This document shows positions 25,530 to 37,534 of a stretch of DNA of 64,000 nucleotides, piece after piece. The notes under the pieces are model-generated. The model saw only the letters and a list, made by a program, of their open reading frames with translations, made no database searches and was not told the origin of the DNA. Source of the stretch: Cristatella mucedo (taxonomy: Eukaryota; Bryozoa; Phylactolaemata; Cristatellidae); the NCBI GenBank assembly GCA_009760855.2, contig WPIO01000113.1, positions 1,256,113 to 1,320,112 of the forward strand. Direction: 5' to 3'. Each line of letters starts with the position of its first letter. Within the stretch, counting starts at the first letter, position 1. The translations under genes were made by a program, and so were the position numbers.

Positions 25530-25916
25530 TGCTAGATTCCAGCCTACCTATAGGAGCTACACGACACAAGGCGAAGAATTTTACAACCTCCTGCTGTTCT
25601 GAATCGAATCGTCTAGCCATATTTCGTATGAACCTCAAAACTGTTGGTGCCGGTGCCTTTAATTACTTTGCTTCCAAAGCCTGGAACTCACTACCAACGC
25701 ATGTCAGTGTCTCTGATATGAAGACATTTAAAAAAGAAGCTTAAAATGCACCTGTTTATTCGAGCATTTAGTTGGTTTTGGGATTTGTTCGTCGTATGCA
25801 TATACCTTCTTATACTGCGCCTGCTGCTTTCGAGGGTTACCACCAATCATTTGATAATCATTCTATACAGCATCTGTAAAGTGTCTGAGATTGAGTTCTG
25901 TGACGGTGCTGTGCAG
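25530..25916 (+). mobile_element. LINE B-related fragment, divergent
   Basis: The frame SNRLAIFRMNLKTVGAGAFN, then YFASKAWNSLPTHV, is the B C-terminus in sense orientation. It ends in a decayed hairpin (gtaaagtgtctgagattgag), immediately followed by LINE A. Confidence 0.75.
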
Positions 25917-26612
25917 ATGCAACTAGCTCTTTAGTTGTGTCTCGGCTTGATTATTGTAATTCCACTTTGGCTGGGCTACCAAAGAAAGCTATTATGAAAG
26001 AAAGCCACTACAGCGGACTATGAATATGGCTGCAAGGCTGGTCTTCAAGTCCCAGCGGTTTGAGCACGTGTCACCTTTGCTGAAAGAGCTAGGATGGTTG
26101 CCGGTTGAGCACAGGATACAGAGCAAAGTTCTTACTCTGACCCACAAGGCCCGCCACGGCTTGGCTCCTTCGTACCTAGCTGAACTGCTGCATCAGTTTC
26201 AGCCTGTTCGCACCCTCAGGTCTTGTGTGGACAATAAATTAGCTGTCCCATTCCTCCGCTTAAAGACAGTTGGCGACAGAAGCTTTAGCTCTGCAGGTCC
26301 TAGACTGTGGAACTCGCTTCCACAATTCTTACGCAACGACATCTACTCTCCAACTGCCGACTATGGCACATCTTTTTCAGCGGTCCTGAGCTGTTACTTC
26401 TATGCTACTCACTACCTCAACTGCTCTACTAACTCTGCTATGCTTCCAACTTTCTCTTTATTGCGTGAGACGAAGTCTGTTGGGTACCGAATGCGTACCG
26501 AAAGCCGCGTAGGCTGTGAGTGGGCTATACAAAACTCTCCTGTGTAACACCCACATGGTCTTTATGACTTTGTGGAGTTACTGACGGAGATACATACATA
26601 CACACATACATT
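25917..26612 (+). mobile_element. LINE A, 5'-truncated
   Basis: A long open segment at 26,020-26,547 encodes NMAARLVFKSQRFEHVSPLL, KELGWLPVEHRIQSKVLTLT and LWNSLPQFLRNDIYSP to a terminal stop. The 3' end is gagttactgacggagataca followed by (cata)n. It is one of the best preserved A C-termini. Confidence 0.9.
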
Positions 26613-26739
26613 GTTCTAATTATTATTTAATGACCGTCACTGCAGAGCTTACCTGTTAATGTTCATCATTTCCGTTTGTAACATAATTACTTTTTAACTT
26701 TTCAAGATCCGCTAACTTTTCCGTGATTGCAAATGGCCC

Positions 26740-27412
26740 TGCTCTGTTACTGGCCTACCGACATGTGCGATCAGGCAATTGCAGCTGGTGCAAAACTCGG
26801 AAGCTAGGCTTGTCTGTCGTGAGCGGCGCAGTTGCCACATCACACTACTTCTCGCCGACCTGCACTGGCTACCAGTCAAGCCACCGATCGACTTCAAGCT
26901 TTTGTTGTTCACTTTTAGGTCACTTCATTCTTTGGCTCCAGCCTATCTCTCAGATCTACTCTCCCATCAGGCCAAGCATCGTACCACCTGCTTTTCGTCA
27001 ATCAACAGTCTACCAATACCTCGTACAAACCTCAAATCCTTTGGAGACCTGCATTTAGTTCGTATGCTCCCAAAGTCTGGAACTCCCTCCTGACTTGCGT
27101 CAGAAGCTCCCCTGACTTGACCACATTTAAAAAGAGCTTAAAATCACCTATTTAGGACATCATTTAGTGGGTCCCAGTGATTCGTCCTTCATGTGCTTAT
27201 GTGCGCTGACACTGCATGCTGCCACTAACCACATTTGCATGCCGACACTGTGCATGTCACCCCTAACCATGTCATTCATGTTGCTTGTTTATCAAGCATG
27301 ATATTATTCCCCATTCAATTGCATTTCCATTTGCCGAAAATGTAAAGCGCCTAGAAAGAGATTGAGTTCTCTTAGGGCGCTTTATCAAGTGCATCATTAT
27401 TATTGTTATATG
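26740..27412 (+). mobile_element. LINE B, 5'-truncated
   Basis: Encodes the C-terminal region ([26 protein letters not shown]) with frameshifts, then the 3' UTR and a complete hairpin taaagcgcctagaaagagat ... tagggcgctttatcaagtg with an ATT tail. Confidence 0.9.
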
Positions 27413-27954
27413 GGTGATATGCACCGGTAGAGTTCCGGGCAGCTGAGTCGCTGCACACCGATTAGTGAACATAAAGGTATAGAATTGGTAAATCCACCTC
27501 GAATGACATCTGGTAACATGTGCTAAAAATAGACAGGATACACATCGCTATATAGATACCATGACAAGCGTTGATAGCCATTTTGAACATACTAGCCAGT
27601 GTTGGAACATTCTATCCTGAGTAATGACTGTGCATACCCTTCCGATGGTACACACGCAATCATTTGTCAAGGTCAGGCTGTTTGAGCACTCGGCGAAGAC
27701 TTTTATTCTGTAAGCAGGGGCTTTATAACTCCCTGTACGATGAATAGTACCCCAGAGTTAGTCACTTGCAGGGTAATAAGCAATGAAAAGGAATGAAAAA
27801 GTGAGGCTGAGGCCAGCATGCTATACAAAGCAAAAAAGACACTCGGCTCGGCTAGTTAGTAATGCCTTCGGCTAGAAGCATGCACTGAATCGTGCGAAGG
27901 AAAAAGTTCGCCGGGGACGAAGGGAAAACTGGAAGGAATTGATGCCAATCGAGA
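27413..27954. other. No recognisable feature
   Basis: Unassigned intergenic sequence. Confidence 0.4.
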
Positions 27955-28270
27955 CTAAAAGGCTGAAAGGTAATTGTGGTTAGTCTCCCCACCCTTAAGC
28001 GACGTCCAGACGTTCAGTGCATGCGAGGTGAAAGCTTGATCGCCGAAAGACTTTATCTTTGTGCGAGGGACGGCCGCATGCCAGGACGTTGACAAGCGAA
28101 TGGTGGGAGAGTACAGTGGTGGCGTAAGAGGTTCGGATAGGTGATGGATTCGGATAGGTTTCGCTGTTTTAAGCAGAAGATGCAACCTGTACACACTGCA
28201 GAGGATTTTAAAATCGACTCAATCTTTGACAGGGAGCTGTTAAGTACAGCAGTTTGGTGACGTGAAAACT
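27955..28270 (-). mobile_element. Distant LINE B-like relic
   Basis: The minus-strand frame contains PRTKIKSFGDQAFTSHALNV and W, the same PRTNLKSFGDRAFSSYAPKAW block as in LINE B but divergent. It may be a third, related LINE family. Confidence 0.6.
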
Positions 28271-28599
28271 TAATATTGACGACAGACTAGATGAGCTGCT
28301 GAGTTTTATACCGGTTGCAAAAAATTAATGGCACCACTGACCGGGGATCCTTACTAAAAAGATTTTATAAGATCTAAGTCTCTGTCACACATGCGTGAAC
28401 TATCGAGTATCTCTCTAAGATGATTTCGGAGATATGAGGAAACCTGCTTAACATACTGGCTGTGGTATGACCTACCAGCTTTTATTATCCACTGTGCTTT
28501 CGGAGTGGTCAAATAGGATTTGTTTGTGGTCCTTGCGGCTATGAAGCCAGGGACGGTTTCGGCTACATCGACCTAGCTGGTGGGTGTGATGATAAAGGG

Positions 28600-29215
28600 C
28601 GCTAAATCAGCTGGATTAGCACTGCCGAGACACCTTCAAGCCACTTCTCGCCGACCTGCACTGGCTCCCAGTCAAGGGCCGCTTCAATTCAAGGTTTCGT
28701 CACTCACTTTTAGGTCTCTTCACTCTCTGGCTCCAGATTACTTATCAGATCTACTCGCCCACCAGGCTACAAATAGTATCACCTGGTTTTCGGAATCTAA
28801 CTTTTTGCCAATACCTCGTACAAACCTAAAATCCTTTGGAGACCGTGCCTTTAGTTAGTATGCTCCCAAAGCATGGAGTTAATCTCCGACTTGCATCACG
28901 ATATCTCCTGACTTGTCTGCATTTAAAAAGAAACTAAAATGCATCTATTTATCACATCATTCACTGGGTCATGGGATTCGTCCTTTATGAGCTTATGTGT
29001 GCTGATACTGTGCAGGCCACGAACCAGACTTGCATGCTGACCCTGTGCATGTCACCCCTAACAATGCTATTTTTATTGTTTATTGAGCTTGCTACACAAA
29101 GCGTTTGATAGTGCTTCATTTGCAGCAAATTTAAAGTGCCCAGAAAGAGATTGAGTTCTCTGAGGGTTCCATATAAAATGTATGATGATGGTGATTATTA
29201 TTATTATTATTATTA
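28600..29215 (+). mobile_element. LINE B, 5'-truncated
   Basis: FKVSSLTFRSLHSLAPDYLS, DLLAHQA and IPRTNLKSFGDRAFS are recognisable. The 3' UTR, the hairpin (taaagtgcccagaaagagat) and (att)n follow. Confidence 0.88.
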
Positions 29216-31305
29216 TATCTGTGGCTCATAAATTACAACGGCTTTGATCCGGTTATGCTGACATCCCCTTTTGAGCTGCCTAAAAGCCGAAGCCACGCAA
29301 CAGGCAAGGAATTATCGCGCTTACCAGTTATTCCGAGCTGTGCTCCTGTCTGTCGAGCCTTGGTGTAGATTAAGGCTGCTGCGCCTGTAGACCTCTACTA
29401 CGGTCGATTAGACTACTCAAGGCAGTACGTGGATGCGGACATGTCATCTTGAGGCAATCTTTATTGCTGTCACATTCCACGACTACCTGCAAACTTGTGT
29501 GCTGTGGCGCTGCACGTGAAAGTCGATAGCCGTAATGCAAAGTTCAGAGTGTCGCGTATATTGGTGCTGATGATATAGATGTCGGCTGAGCTTCCACCTT
29601 GGCCGGCACTTTGTTTGTGGCCAACTTCTGCTTAGACTAGAAGGCAGCCCCGCCAATTTGTAATCAAATTGACACAGTCATCGGGGATGTCAAGGTGACC
29701 TTTCATGGGACGCGCCTTGACGGCTCAAAAGACAAAAACACTAAAACCAACGCCACCACACACCACCGCCAACAGCAACAAAAAACACTAATAAACGCGT
29801 TTAGCGCGACCGGAGAGCCTAATCTCTTTCTAGGTAGTGAGCTGAAGATACAGTGTCACTGCGGACGGTTTTTACTTGATTAAAAGAACGGTCAGATGGA
29901 AAAATCCAATTTCGCAGCCAATTACATAAATCACCCCAATCTTTGGCTGAGGGGAATTTTACAGTAACAATGTCGAGGACTCGAAAGGTTCACTAGACCA
30001 GTTTGGTAGCAGGAGAATGTCGGTGAGCGTTTTCCTGCCTGTGCTCAAGTCAACCGAATTTGTTTTGAAGTCATTCTTATGTCTCATCATATAGTGAATC
30101 TGTTGCAAAGGATGTGGCAGTAAATCTTTACGTACGATTCAGCTGTGCACATTGATATTTGTGGACCTGTTGGTGGTGGCACTTGTCAGGCAGGAATGAT
30201 GTCACATTGAGTGAGTCTTGAGTTTCCTCGACGAGGTCACTTAGCTACAGGTTTTATTTTTACTCTTACAGTGACAATTATCTTTTAGGCGAGCGCAATG
30301 ATGCCACAAGATGCGTCGTGATTTCACAAAAGTGTGGACTGCCAGACGAGGAGCAGCACGCCTAGGTGACAATGCCTCGCAATGGCCAGGCAAGCCCCAG
30401 TGGCTAATCTCGAAAGGTACTATCTATGAAATCGATAGTCGATGATGCTGTAATTTATATCTGAATGCTTCGGTTCGATCTCGATGGAAACTCAGAGAAC
30501 AAAAGTATGCAAAACCACTGCTAAAAGGCAATGCAACCGTCTTCCCCGAGAGAAATTTCACTTCCACTGACGATGAGAGTCTGGGCTCAGCCAATAGTAC
30601 TAAAGCCATCTGAAGTCTTAGCACTCATGTGACGCGATCCAAGCGCCGAAGGAATTCAATTGGCTGTCAAGTTATTGATCTATTACCTCGTACAGGTCGG
30701 AGAAATTTCCCAAATCAACGCACAATTCTGGTCTGCAGCAGACTTTGAACGAGCGATATATTATATAGCGTTCACGGTTATTGGACTTATGTGCCGTACT
30801 AAATATTCAATTATGCTGCACCAGGGTGATTATAGCTCCTTGAATCAGATTTATTTATTGCCTCTGACGTGGCCAACGTCTAAGTAGACAAATCACATGA
30901 GCTGCTATTTTTAGTGGCAGTTTTCCTATAAAAGAGTCAGTGCAATAAGATGTAGTAATAAGATTAGTGAGAAGTCGTTTGTACAGCTATCTAATTACAA
31001 TAAATCGCCATCCTGGTACTGCACATATCACAAGAAGAGAACTAATAATTAATGGTTGGTTTCGTGTATGATATCTTGCTGTTACTTATGCAAGGATTTT
31101 AAAGCACACAGATGTCACCCTTAAAGTAGCATGCCTAAAACGGAGAGGCGAAACTTTGGGTAGCCGTCTGGTAGAACCTCTGGAGCAAGTAGCAAGTGCT
31201 AAGTTATTCACAAGTAAGCAGGCAAAGAACACAGTAACTTTTGAATTATTACCGGGTCAACCTGGAAGCTGAACAGGACGGAACTTTTGCGTTTTCAGAT
31301 GTCAC
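29216..31305. other. Mostly unassigned; weak LINE B tail near 29,760-29,850
   Basis: A decayed antisense hairpin (taaacgcgtttagcgcgaccgg ... ctctttctaggta) is discernible near 29,780-29,840. I recognise nothing else. The frames at 30,424-30,887 are anonymous. Confidence 0.45.
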
Positions 31306-31307
31306 CT

Positions 31308-31800
31308 AATAATAATGACAATAATAATACATTTATATAAAAAGCTAAGAGAACTTAAACTCTTTCTAGGCAATTTACATTTGATACAAGTGGAGCGAGA
31401 CTTAATGGATGATGGTAACATGCACTGTGTCAACATAAAGACATACTTAGTTATACTATGCACAGTGTCAGCACACTCACGAACACAAAAGACTAATCAC
31501 AAGGACTAACCGGAAGCGATTCAGAGAGTTTAAGTTTAAGTTTAAGCGAGTTCAGCTTTGAGAAATAGTATGCGTTTTTAGCTTCTTTTTAAATATCAAC
31601 AAGTCAGAGAAAGCAGTTATATCAGTCGGGAGTGTTTCAGGCTTTCGAAGCGCACAAACTGAAGGCCGAAGAAATTTCAGATTCATCCGAGATGTAACTA
31701 AAAGACACAAAGTCAGAAAAGCGGATGGTACGATGCCTAGCCTAGTTTATCGGGGATTAGCCCTGATATGTAGGCTGGAGCCTGAGCATGAAGGGATGTT
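31308..31800 (-). mobile_element. LINE B, 5'-truncated, degraded
   Basis: Antisense ATT tail and hairpin (aaaagctaagagaacttaaa ... ctttctaggcaatttacatt), 3' UTR blocks and a C-terminal relic. A short duplication 'agtttaagtttaagtttaag' occurs near 31,530. Confidence 0.75.
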
Positions 31801-31859
31801 GGCCGTATCACGGATCTCATTACCAAAGGATGACTTCCTGCTGACCTTGTAGAGTGACG

Positions 31860-32230
31860 GCTGACCATGTCGGATTATTGTGCAGTCTCGTTAGCTGTTC
31901 CTATTCCTTCGTGCAAGCAAGGTAACGTGGAGTTTGTCCATCGACGAAACTTGACGTTGGCCAGTTTCCTTAAACTAAACGAGGATAGAAGGGACCTACC
32001 ACTCATAGCACGACCCAAGTGTGCGGCTGACCTAGCACACTTTGCTCTACTAATAGGTAACGCTTTTGTGCGATCGTCACTGCGTGCTCGGAATTTAGAT
32101 GTCGTCCTTTTAAAACTGCCTTTATGTTGAAAGGTCCATTAGGAAGACTGCCACCACTACTAGCCATCGCGTCTGATCGTAATCTAAGATTAGGACTCCC
32201 TATTGTAGTCGCTTGTAAAAAATAAAACTA
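31860..32230 (+). mobile_element. LINE A with large internal deletion
   Basis: One open frame starts in the endonuclease end (SDYCAVSLAVPIPSCKQGNV, EFVHRRNLT) and passes directly to the post-RT block (FLKLNEDRRDL ... AHFALLIGNAFVRSSLRARN). The rest of the endonuclease-RT linker and the whole RT core are missing relative to the copy at 54,683. Confidence 0.8.
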
Positions 32231-32334
32231 TCTCCGGTATCGGCTAGATTAAACAGGATGCAATTTCATGATATGGAAAGGCTACCAAAAAGCCGCTAGG
32301 AGACTGCAGCTGGTGATGAATAAAAATAAAAAAT

Positions 32335-32402
32335 AATAATACATTTGAATAGCACCATAAGAGAACTGAATCTCTTTCTAGGCACTTCACAGTTGCTGTA
32401 GT
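32335..32402 (-). mobile_element. LINE B tail fragment
   Basis: The segment aataatacatttgaatagca ... ctctttctaggcacttcaca is the antisense hairpin tail. Confidence 0.7.
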
Positions 32403-32439
32403 GTGGCTGAAAAACAAGCCAATGAATCCCAGATGTTAA

Positions 32440-32968
32440 GCTACGCGTCTGCTTCGTTGAAGGAGCTTCGATGGCTTTTAGTTGATCAATTGATACAGAG
32501 TAAAGTTCTTACCCTGAACCACAAAGTCCGTCACGACTTGGCTCTTTGATACCTTAATAAATTGGTGTACCAGTTTTAACATCATCGTGCCTTCAAGCCC
32601 TCTATGGAAAATATATTAGCTTTTACAATTTTCTGCTTAAAGATAACTGGCGACAGAAACCTCTTCTCCGAAGGTCTTAAACTGTGGAGTTAACTTCGTC
32701 AGTTTTTACTCAACGAAATGTACTTCCTGACGCCGTCATTTGCATTAGAGCCGCGCTGAGCTGCTGCTTTCTTACTAATCACTGCCGTAACTGCCCCGCT
32801 GACTCAGCTATAATTCTCACTTTCTTTTTGCAGCGTGAGATAAATTCCTTTGGCTCCCGATTGCTCACCGAAAGCCGCTTAAGAATTTGAGTGGGCTATA
32901 GAAAAATCATCCGTAACACCTAATTAGTCTTTGTGAAGTTACAAAAGGAGATACATTACATTAGTTAA
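32440..32968 (+). mobile_element. LINE A 3' part, divergent
   Basis: Decayed version of the A C-terminus ('gagtaaagttcttaccctga', 'gcgacagaaacctcttctcc') ending gaagttacaaaaggagatac plus attacatta. Confidence 0.8.
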
Positions 32969-33054
32969 ATAGTAAGTTAGTTTTATAGTAATTAAATTTG
33001 AGATATTTGTCTTTCATCAATTCGAGGATATCACCATGACAAGTTGCGAGAGTT

Positions 33055-33892
33055 TGAAATAATTACCTCGGCTTATGAGTGTCTCAACATACGAATGTTT
33101 CGAGATACGGGCTGTCGCTAGGCTGATATTTTGCTTTGAGATGCCAACTAAAGCTCGGGTTACGAGTCAGCTTCAGATACTCCACCGCTAGTTGCCGCAG
33201 CGAACGTCACACCGCACGTGGCTACTTAAGCCAATATCGGAGAGCAGCGAACGACGTTCCGTTGCAAGACGCTACCCTACGACCTGGGTGTAAAGCCATG
33301 CCTAGGCCTGTTGGTTCGCTTTCAGACAGACTCGAGCGAGCAGTCCTGGTCCCTGGACGCACAAGATCGCCAGACTCCGGCGTTAAATCGGACTGCGGCA
33401 GGAACAGCTAAGTACGCACTGTACTCTATTTAGGCATTATCATCGTGTGAGAGTTAATCGCATAACTGATAACAATCGGCGCGTCCACGTAATTTGCTCA
33501 GCGAATAAACTAAAAGCGAAGAAAGCACACGTGAAAACGGCAAAAATCGGCGAATACGATTCAGATATTAATTTCAGCCTTTCTCCTCTAAATCTGTTAG
33601 CATCTTCAAGTCGTCTGATCGTCAAGTTACTCATGGACATTAGGATTAATAAATCCCGTTTATTGCAAGACATTTTATTGTATTGGTTAAAAAAATAATC
33701 GCTTATTTATAAGTATATCTTTTTATTTAAAAACACGTGTGTGACAAAAATCGCGGTGTTTTTTGGGGGTCTGGAGTGCAGTAATGGCATTTCACTTCAT
33801 TTTAATGGTGAAAATCGATTTGACTTACGAGTAATTTGAGTCACAAGCTCCGGCACGGAGCGAAAAAATTCGTAAACCGAGGTAATACTGTA
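33055..33892. mobile_element. Non-autonomous Tigger/pogo-like (Tc1/mariner) element
   Basis: The 5' end reads TTACCTCGGCTTATGAGTG. The 3' end is its inverted counterpart (cgtaaaccgaggtaatactg) followed by TA at 33,891-33,892. The 'TACCTCGGTTTACGA' terminus with runs such as 'ggttacgagtc' and 'cgagatacggg' is typical of Tigger/pogo elements with TA target sites. There is no transposase frame of useful length. The exact left end is blurred by mutation. Confidence 0.65.
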
Positions 33893-34440
33893 TAGGTACA
33901 GCTGTGTGTCGGCATACTTGTAGGATGCTAAGCGACTGCAGGTTATGACCAATGCCAGTAGCGAGTTCCAGATTAACATGCATATGAACTGAAAGTCCCT
34001 TCACCAACCTATTTAAATTTAGTTCGAGAGATGGCGAGTAGACTGTAGGAGCAGCAGCTGTCGGCGAAAGAGCACAAAGCAGAAGAGCAGCTAGGGCTGA
34101 CTGGTAGGCTAGCGTGCAAGATAGTGAGGCGACAAGTTAGCTCGAGAGAAGGTCTTGAAGTAAATACGGCACTGGATAGGAAGCTAGCTACGCTTATAAA
34201 GATTGGACGTCATATGTCAGCTACGCCAATGTGTGGAACGGACGATCTACTGCAGTGCTTTGCAGCAGTTGAAGACGATTGTGTACTGGCTTTAGCTCAG
34301 TGATTTAGAAACTTAGGCTGCCAGACGCTAATGAAGAGTCTGTCCGAATCAACAGCGTGTACTTATTTTGAAACAATTCAGGCCACCTCTGCTGTGACGT
34401 GTCTTAAGTAGTAAAGGATGAGAGGAAGTAAATAATAATA
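33893..34440. other. No recognisable feature
   Basis: Unassigned sequence between the Tigger-like element and SINE S1. Confidence 0.4.
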
Positions 34441-34604
34441 ATGAATAAATCCTAGCTGATTTGACAGCCTCTTTTTGTATAGCGACAGAAGAGCCTTTAC
34501 GGCTATCACCACGGCTTGCAGTGGCGTTAAAGGATCACCCACCGCAGGAACGAACCCACGACCTCGGGACCGAGGTCGTAAAAGCAACCACCTTACCTAG
34601 CGCT
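34441..34604 (-). mobile_element. SINE S1, copy 2
   Basis: Same order as copy 1: 'aaatcctagctgatttgaca', 'tagcgacagaagagccttta', and the decayed B box near 34,552. It ends at 'ccttacctagcg', so the tRNA 5' end is missing. Confidence 0.85.
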
Positions 34605-34975
34605 CGCATTAGAGCTTATAAGTCGGAGATCAACCATAACAATTTAAGCCTTTAAATAATTACATACTCCGAATATTCGAAACCTCTTTCCACAATTGAT
34701 AAACTCTTTCTCGGTGATGCAATCGTCAGCAAAATCAAAGATTTTCCATACATGAATATGACATACAGACTAACTGCAATTTAATTGCTCTGCTTTCTGG
34801 CTTCTAAAACACTCATGCATCTCTAGTTATCTGTATTTCCGAGTTCGCACAAGAATAACAGACAAATATTTCGTATCAAATGAACCCGACCGAAAATGAC
34901 AGTTTTGATAAGCTAATGTCCCTCACAAATGGGATACTTTAAGCCTGAAAACTGGATTCACCAGTATCTTACCTT
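34605..34975. other. No recognisable feature
   Basis: Unassigned AT-rich sequence. Confidence 0.4.
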
Positions 34976-34979
34976 TACA

Positions 34980-35545
34980 GTAATAACAATGATAATGTAC
35001 TTGATAAAGCGCCCTCAGAGAATTTAATCTCTTCTAGGCACTTTACAGTTGCTGCAAAGGGAAATGCAATTAAATGGTAAGTACAATCATGCTTAAAAAA
35101 CAAACGAAATGAATAACATGGTTAGGGGTGACAAGCACAGGGTCAGCATGCAAATGTGGTTAGTGGCAGCATGCACAGTGTCACCACGTATAAGCACGTG
35201 AAGGACGAATCACAGGGACCCACTAAATGCTGTCCTGAATAGGTGTGTTTTTAAGTTCTTTTTAAATGTGGTCAGGCCAGGGGATGTTCTGATGCAGGTC
35301 GGGAGGGAGTTCCAGGCTTTGGGAGCATACAAACTAAATGCACGGTCTCCAAAGGATTTAAGGTTTGTACGAGGTATTTGTAGACTGTTGGATTCCGAAA
35401 AGCGGGTGGTAAGATGCTTGGCCTGATGGGGTAGTATATCTGAGAGATAGGCTGGAGCCATAGAATGAAGTGACGTAAAAGTGAGCGACAAAACCTTGAA
35501 GTCAATCCGTTGCTTGACTGGTAGCCAGTGCAGGTCGGCCTTTTG
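34980..35545 (-). mobile_element. LINE B, 5'-truncated, well preserved 3' half
   Basis: The minus strand encodes SLTFTSLHSMAPAYLSDILP, IPRTNLKSFGDRAFSLYAPK and AWNSLPTCIRTSPGLTTFKK to a stop. The 3' UTR and antisense hairpin plus ATT tail lie at 34,980-35,050. Confidence 0.9.
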
Positions 35546-36360
35546 CCTAGAGCTAGGATTCCGAGTGTGCTGTACAGCAGTAAATGTTTTTCAAATTTAC
35601 TATAATATAAGGATTTAGCTTCAAGGGCAGCCAGAAGAACTGACGTTGTTTTAGCATTCCTGTGAGAAAAATGCTAGCGTGGGATACGAAACCATGCAAT
35701 GTGAGAGCACATGAGCCCGTATGCACAGGAAAATAAGTACCTGTTTGGCACAGAGCTACAATAACGACCTCCAAACTGGTAGATACTGCGTTAGATTGTA
35801 AAACAACTGTCTTGATGCACTTCCTTAAATTTGTTTTATAAAATGATCAAGGGAATTTAATACTGACCTATCGTGATATATATATTGATCAATTATCTCT
35901 ATTTCGCTCGATAAGCAAAGTTTTTTTAAGTTTTATGATCTACTATTAGTTTTAGTACTCACTTGTCACAACGATATTAGATAGTTGTAATTCAATCACA
36001 GAAACACGACAGTTCAGGACACTTTCATAAACATGGAGTTTTTGATAGCATGACTTTTCTTGCATATAAATTTAATTTGCTTTAATTGTAAATTTAATTT
36101 AATTTTTTTGCAAATAGCCAACGTTGAATAGGCTGGCCACAAGCTGAAGCTGGCACAGCGCATGTGGCTGCATTTGAAAAATTGCTAAAACCACGTCACC
36201 TCAAAACCACTCTTTGCATTGGCTTCCGGACACCTCATTCAACTGAAGCGCAACACCGGCTATTCGCTCTTCCATCAGTCCTTCGTACCATTGGGTCTTT
36301 GCCGAACGCTCAGTTGAGCTTCTCATGCGGTGCTTATAATGCAAAGTGCTGCGCTTAGAT
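35546..36360. other. No recognisable gene
   Basis: AT-rich sequence. A possible LINE trace near 36,200 ('cattggcttcc') is too short to call. Confidence 0.4.
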
Positions 36361-36695
36361 TAGGGCTGTACCAAGCATTCTCTTCGGGGTCGAATAGCGA
36401 ACCAAATAAGTATTCGACCGAATAGTAGCGGTCGAACAGAACAAGAATAATAGTCTGTAAGCGACAGTTTATCAGTTCAGTTAAATTAACTCCATCCCTA
36501 ATTACACCGACAGATTAAAGTTTCAAATTTTGCGGGAAAATAACGGTTTACTTTAACCGCATGTTTTGAGTTTACTTAATTACACATTTTATTTACTTTT
36601 TAAATCTTGACTGCTATGGCTAGACCTTTTTTGTACCCTATTGATTTTTGGCCGAATAGTGAAACTTAACTATTCGGTACGGCCCTAGTATAGAC
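36353..36695. mobile_element. Small hAT-like MITE
   Basis: Element 36,361-36,687 (327 bp) starts TAGGGCTGTACC and ends GGTACGGCCCTA, so the first 12 bases pair with the last 12 with one mismatch. The flanking octamers GCTTAGAT and GTATAGAC agree at 5 of 8 positions and could be an eroded 8-bp target duplication. Internal TCGAATA/TATTCGA motifs are palindromic. No coding capacity. Confidence 0.65.
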
Positions 36696-37534
36696 AATTT
36701 ACCTGGGTAGCAATACTTTGCAGACTACAAAAACTTTTGGGGCTCGCTTACACACTTTTGATGCAATAATAACAGCCTATGTTTATGCGTTTCTTGTGAT
36801 ATTTCTTCTCCAGACTCTGCACACATCGGGCTGTTCTGAAACAGCAATTGTCTATCTTCCAACTTTGTTACAAGAACTGAGCATATAATGTCTTTATTCC
36901 ACTCGCTCATACTGCCTGGACGTCCATTACAATGACCCACTGCAGCAAGGGACTATCTGCAACAGTGAGAAGCTTAGGTTTCGCTAATTTAGAGCCCTTG
37001 TTTTCATAGCGGGCGGACGAGCCATAGAAGGTACCACTCCGGCGGGCAGTGGGTGTTGGGTCGCTCGCTGTGCGGCAGCAGACTGCTACTCAGGCAGAAG
37101 TTGCCGAAAGAGAGTAGCGACCTCAATGGTAGACTTTAATATTGGCCTGAGCTACGATCGGCCATCACGACGATTGCTTTCCACGTGGCTTCCGGTGTAA
37201 TGCACTGCCTGCCGTAATTTCCATTTAATCGTCTGGTGTACGACTGTTCGCACAAATGTATTTATACATACACGTTGGCTATAAATGATTGCCAGCAATA
37301 GAACTTACGCTAACGACTAGGATCGCAAAATGCTCACGCCTAACCCCCAACCTCTCCGAACTAGCCTATAATGCGCCTCACCTCTAAGCTAAGACCCGGG
37401 GAAACTCAAATGCTCATTAAAGCTATGCAGACTAGTATAGATTTTTTCTTAGGATGCTTGACGTGCTTGCCCAATAGATCAATCTAATCGATGGATCTAT
37501 ACATATATATATATATATACATATATATTTTCAG
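36696..37534. other. Sequence upstream of the orphan exon
   Basis: No earlier exon of the 37,535 gene is recognisable. A short (TA)n tract at 37,499-37,521 runs into the acceptor pyrimidine tract. Confidence 0.4.
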
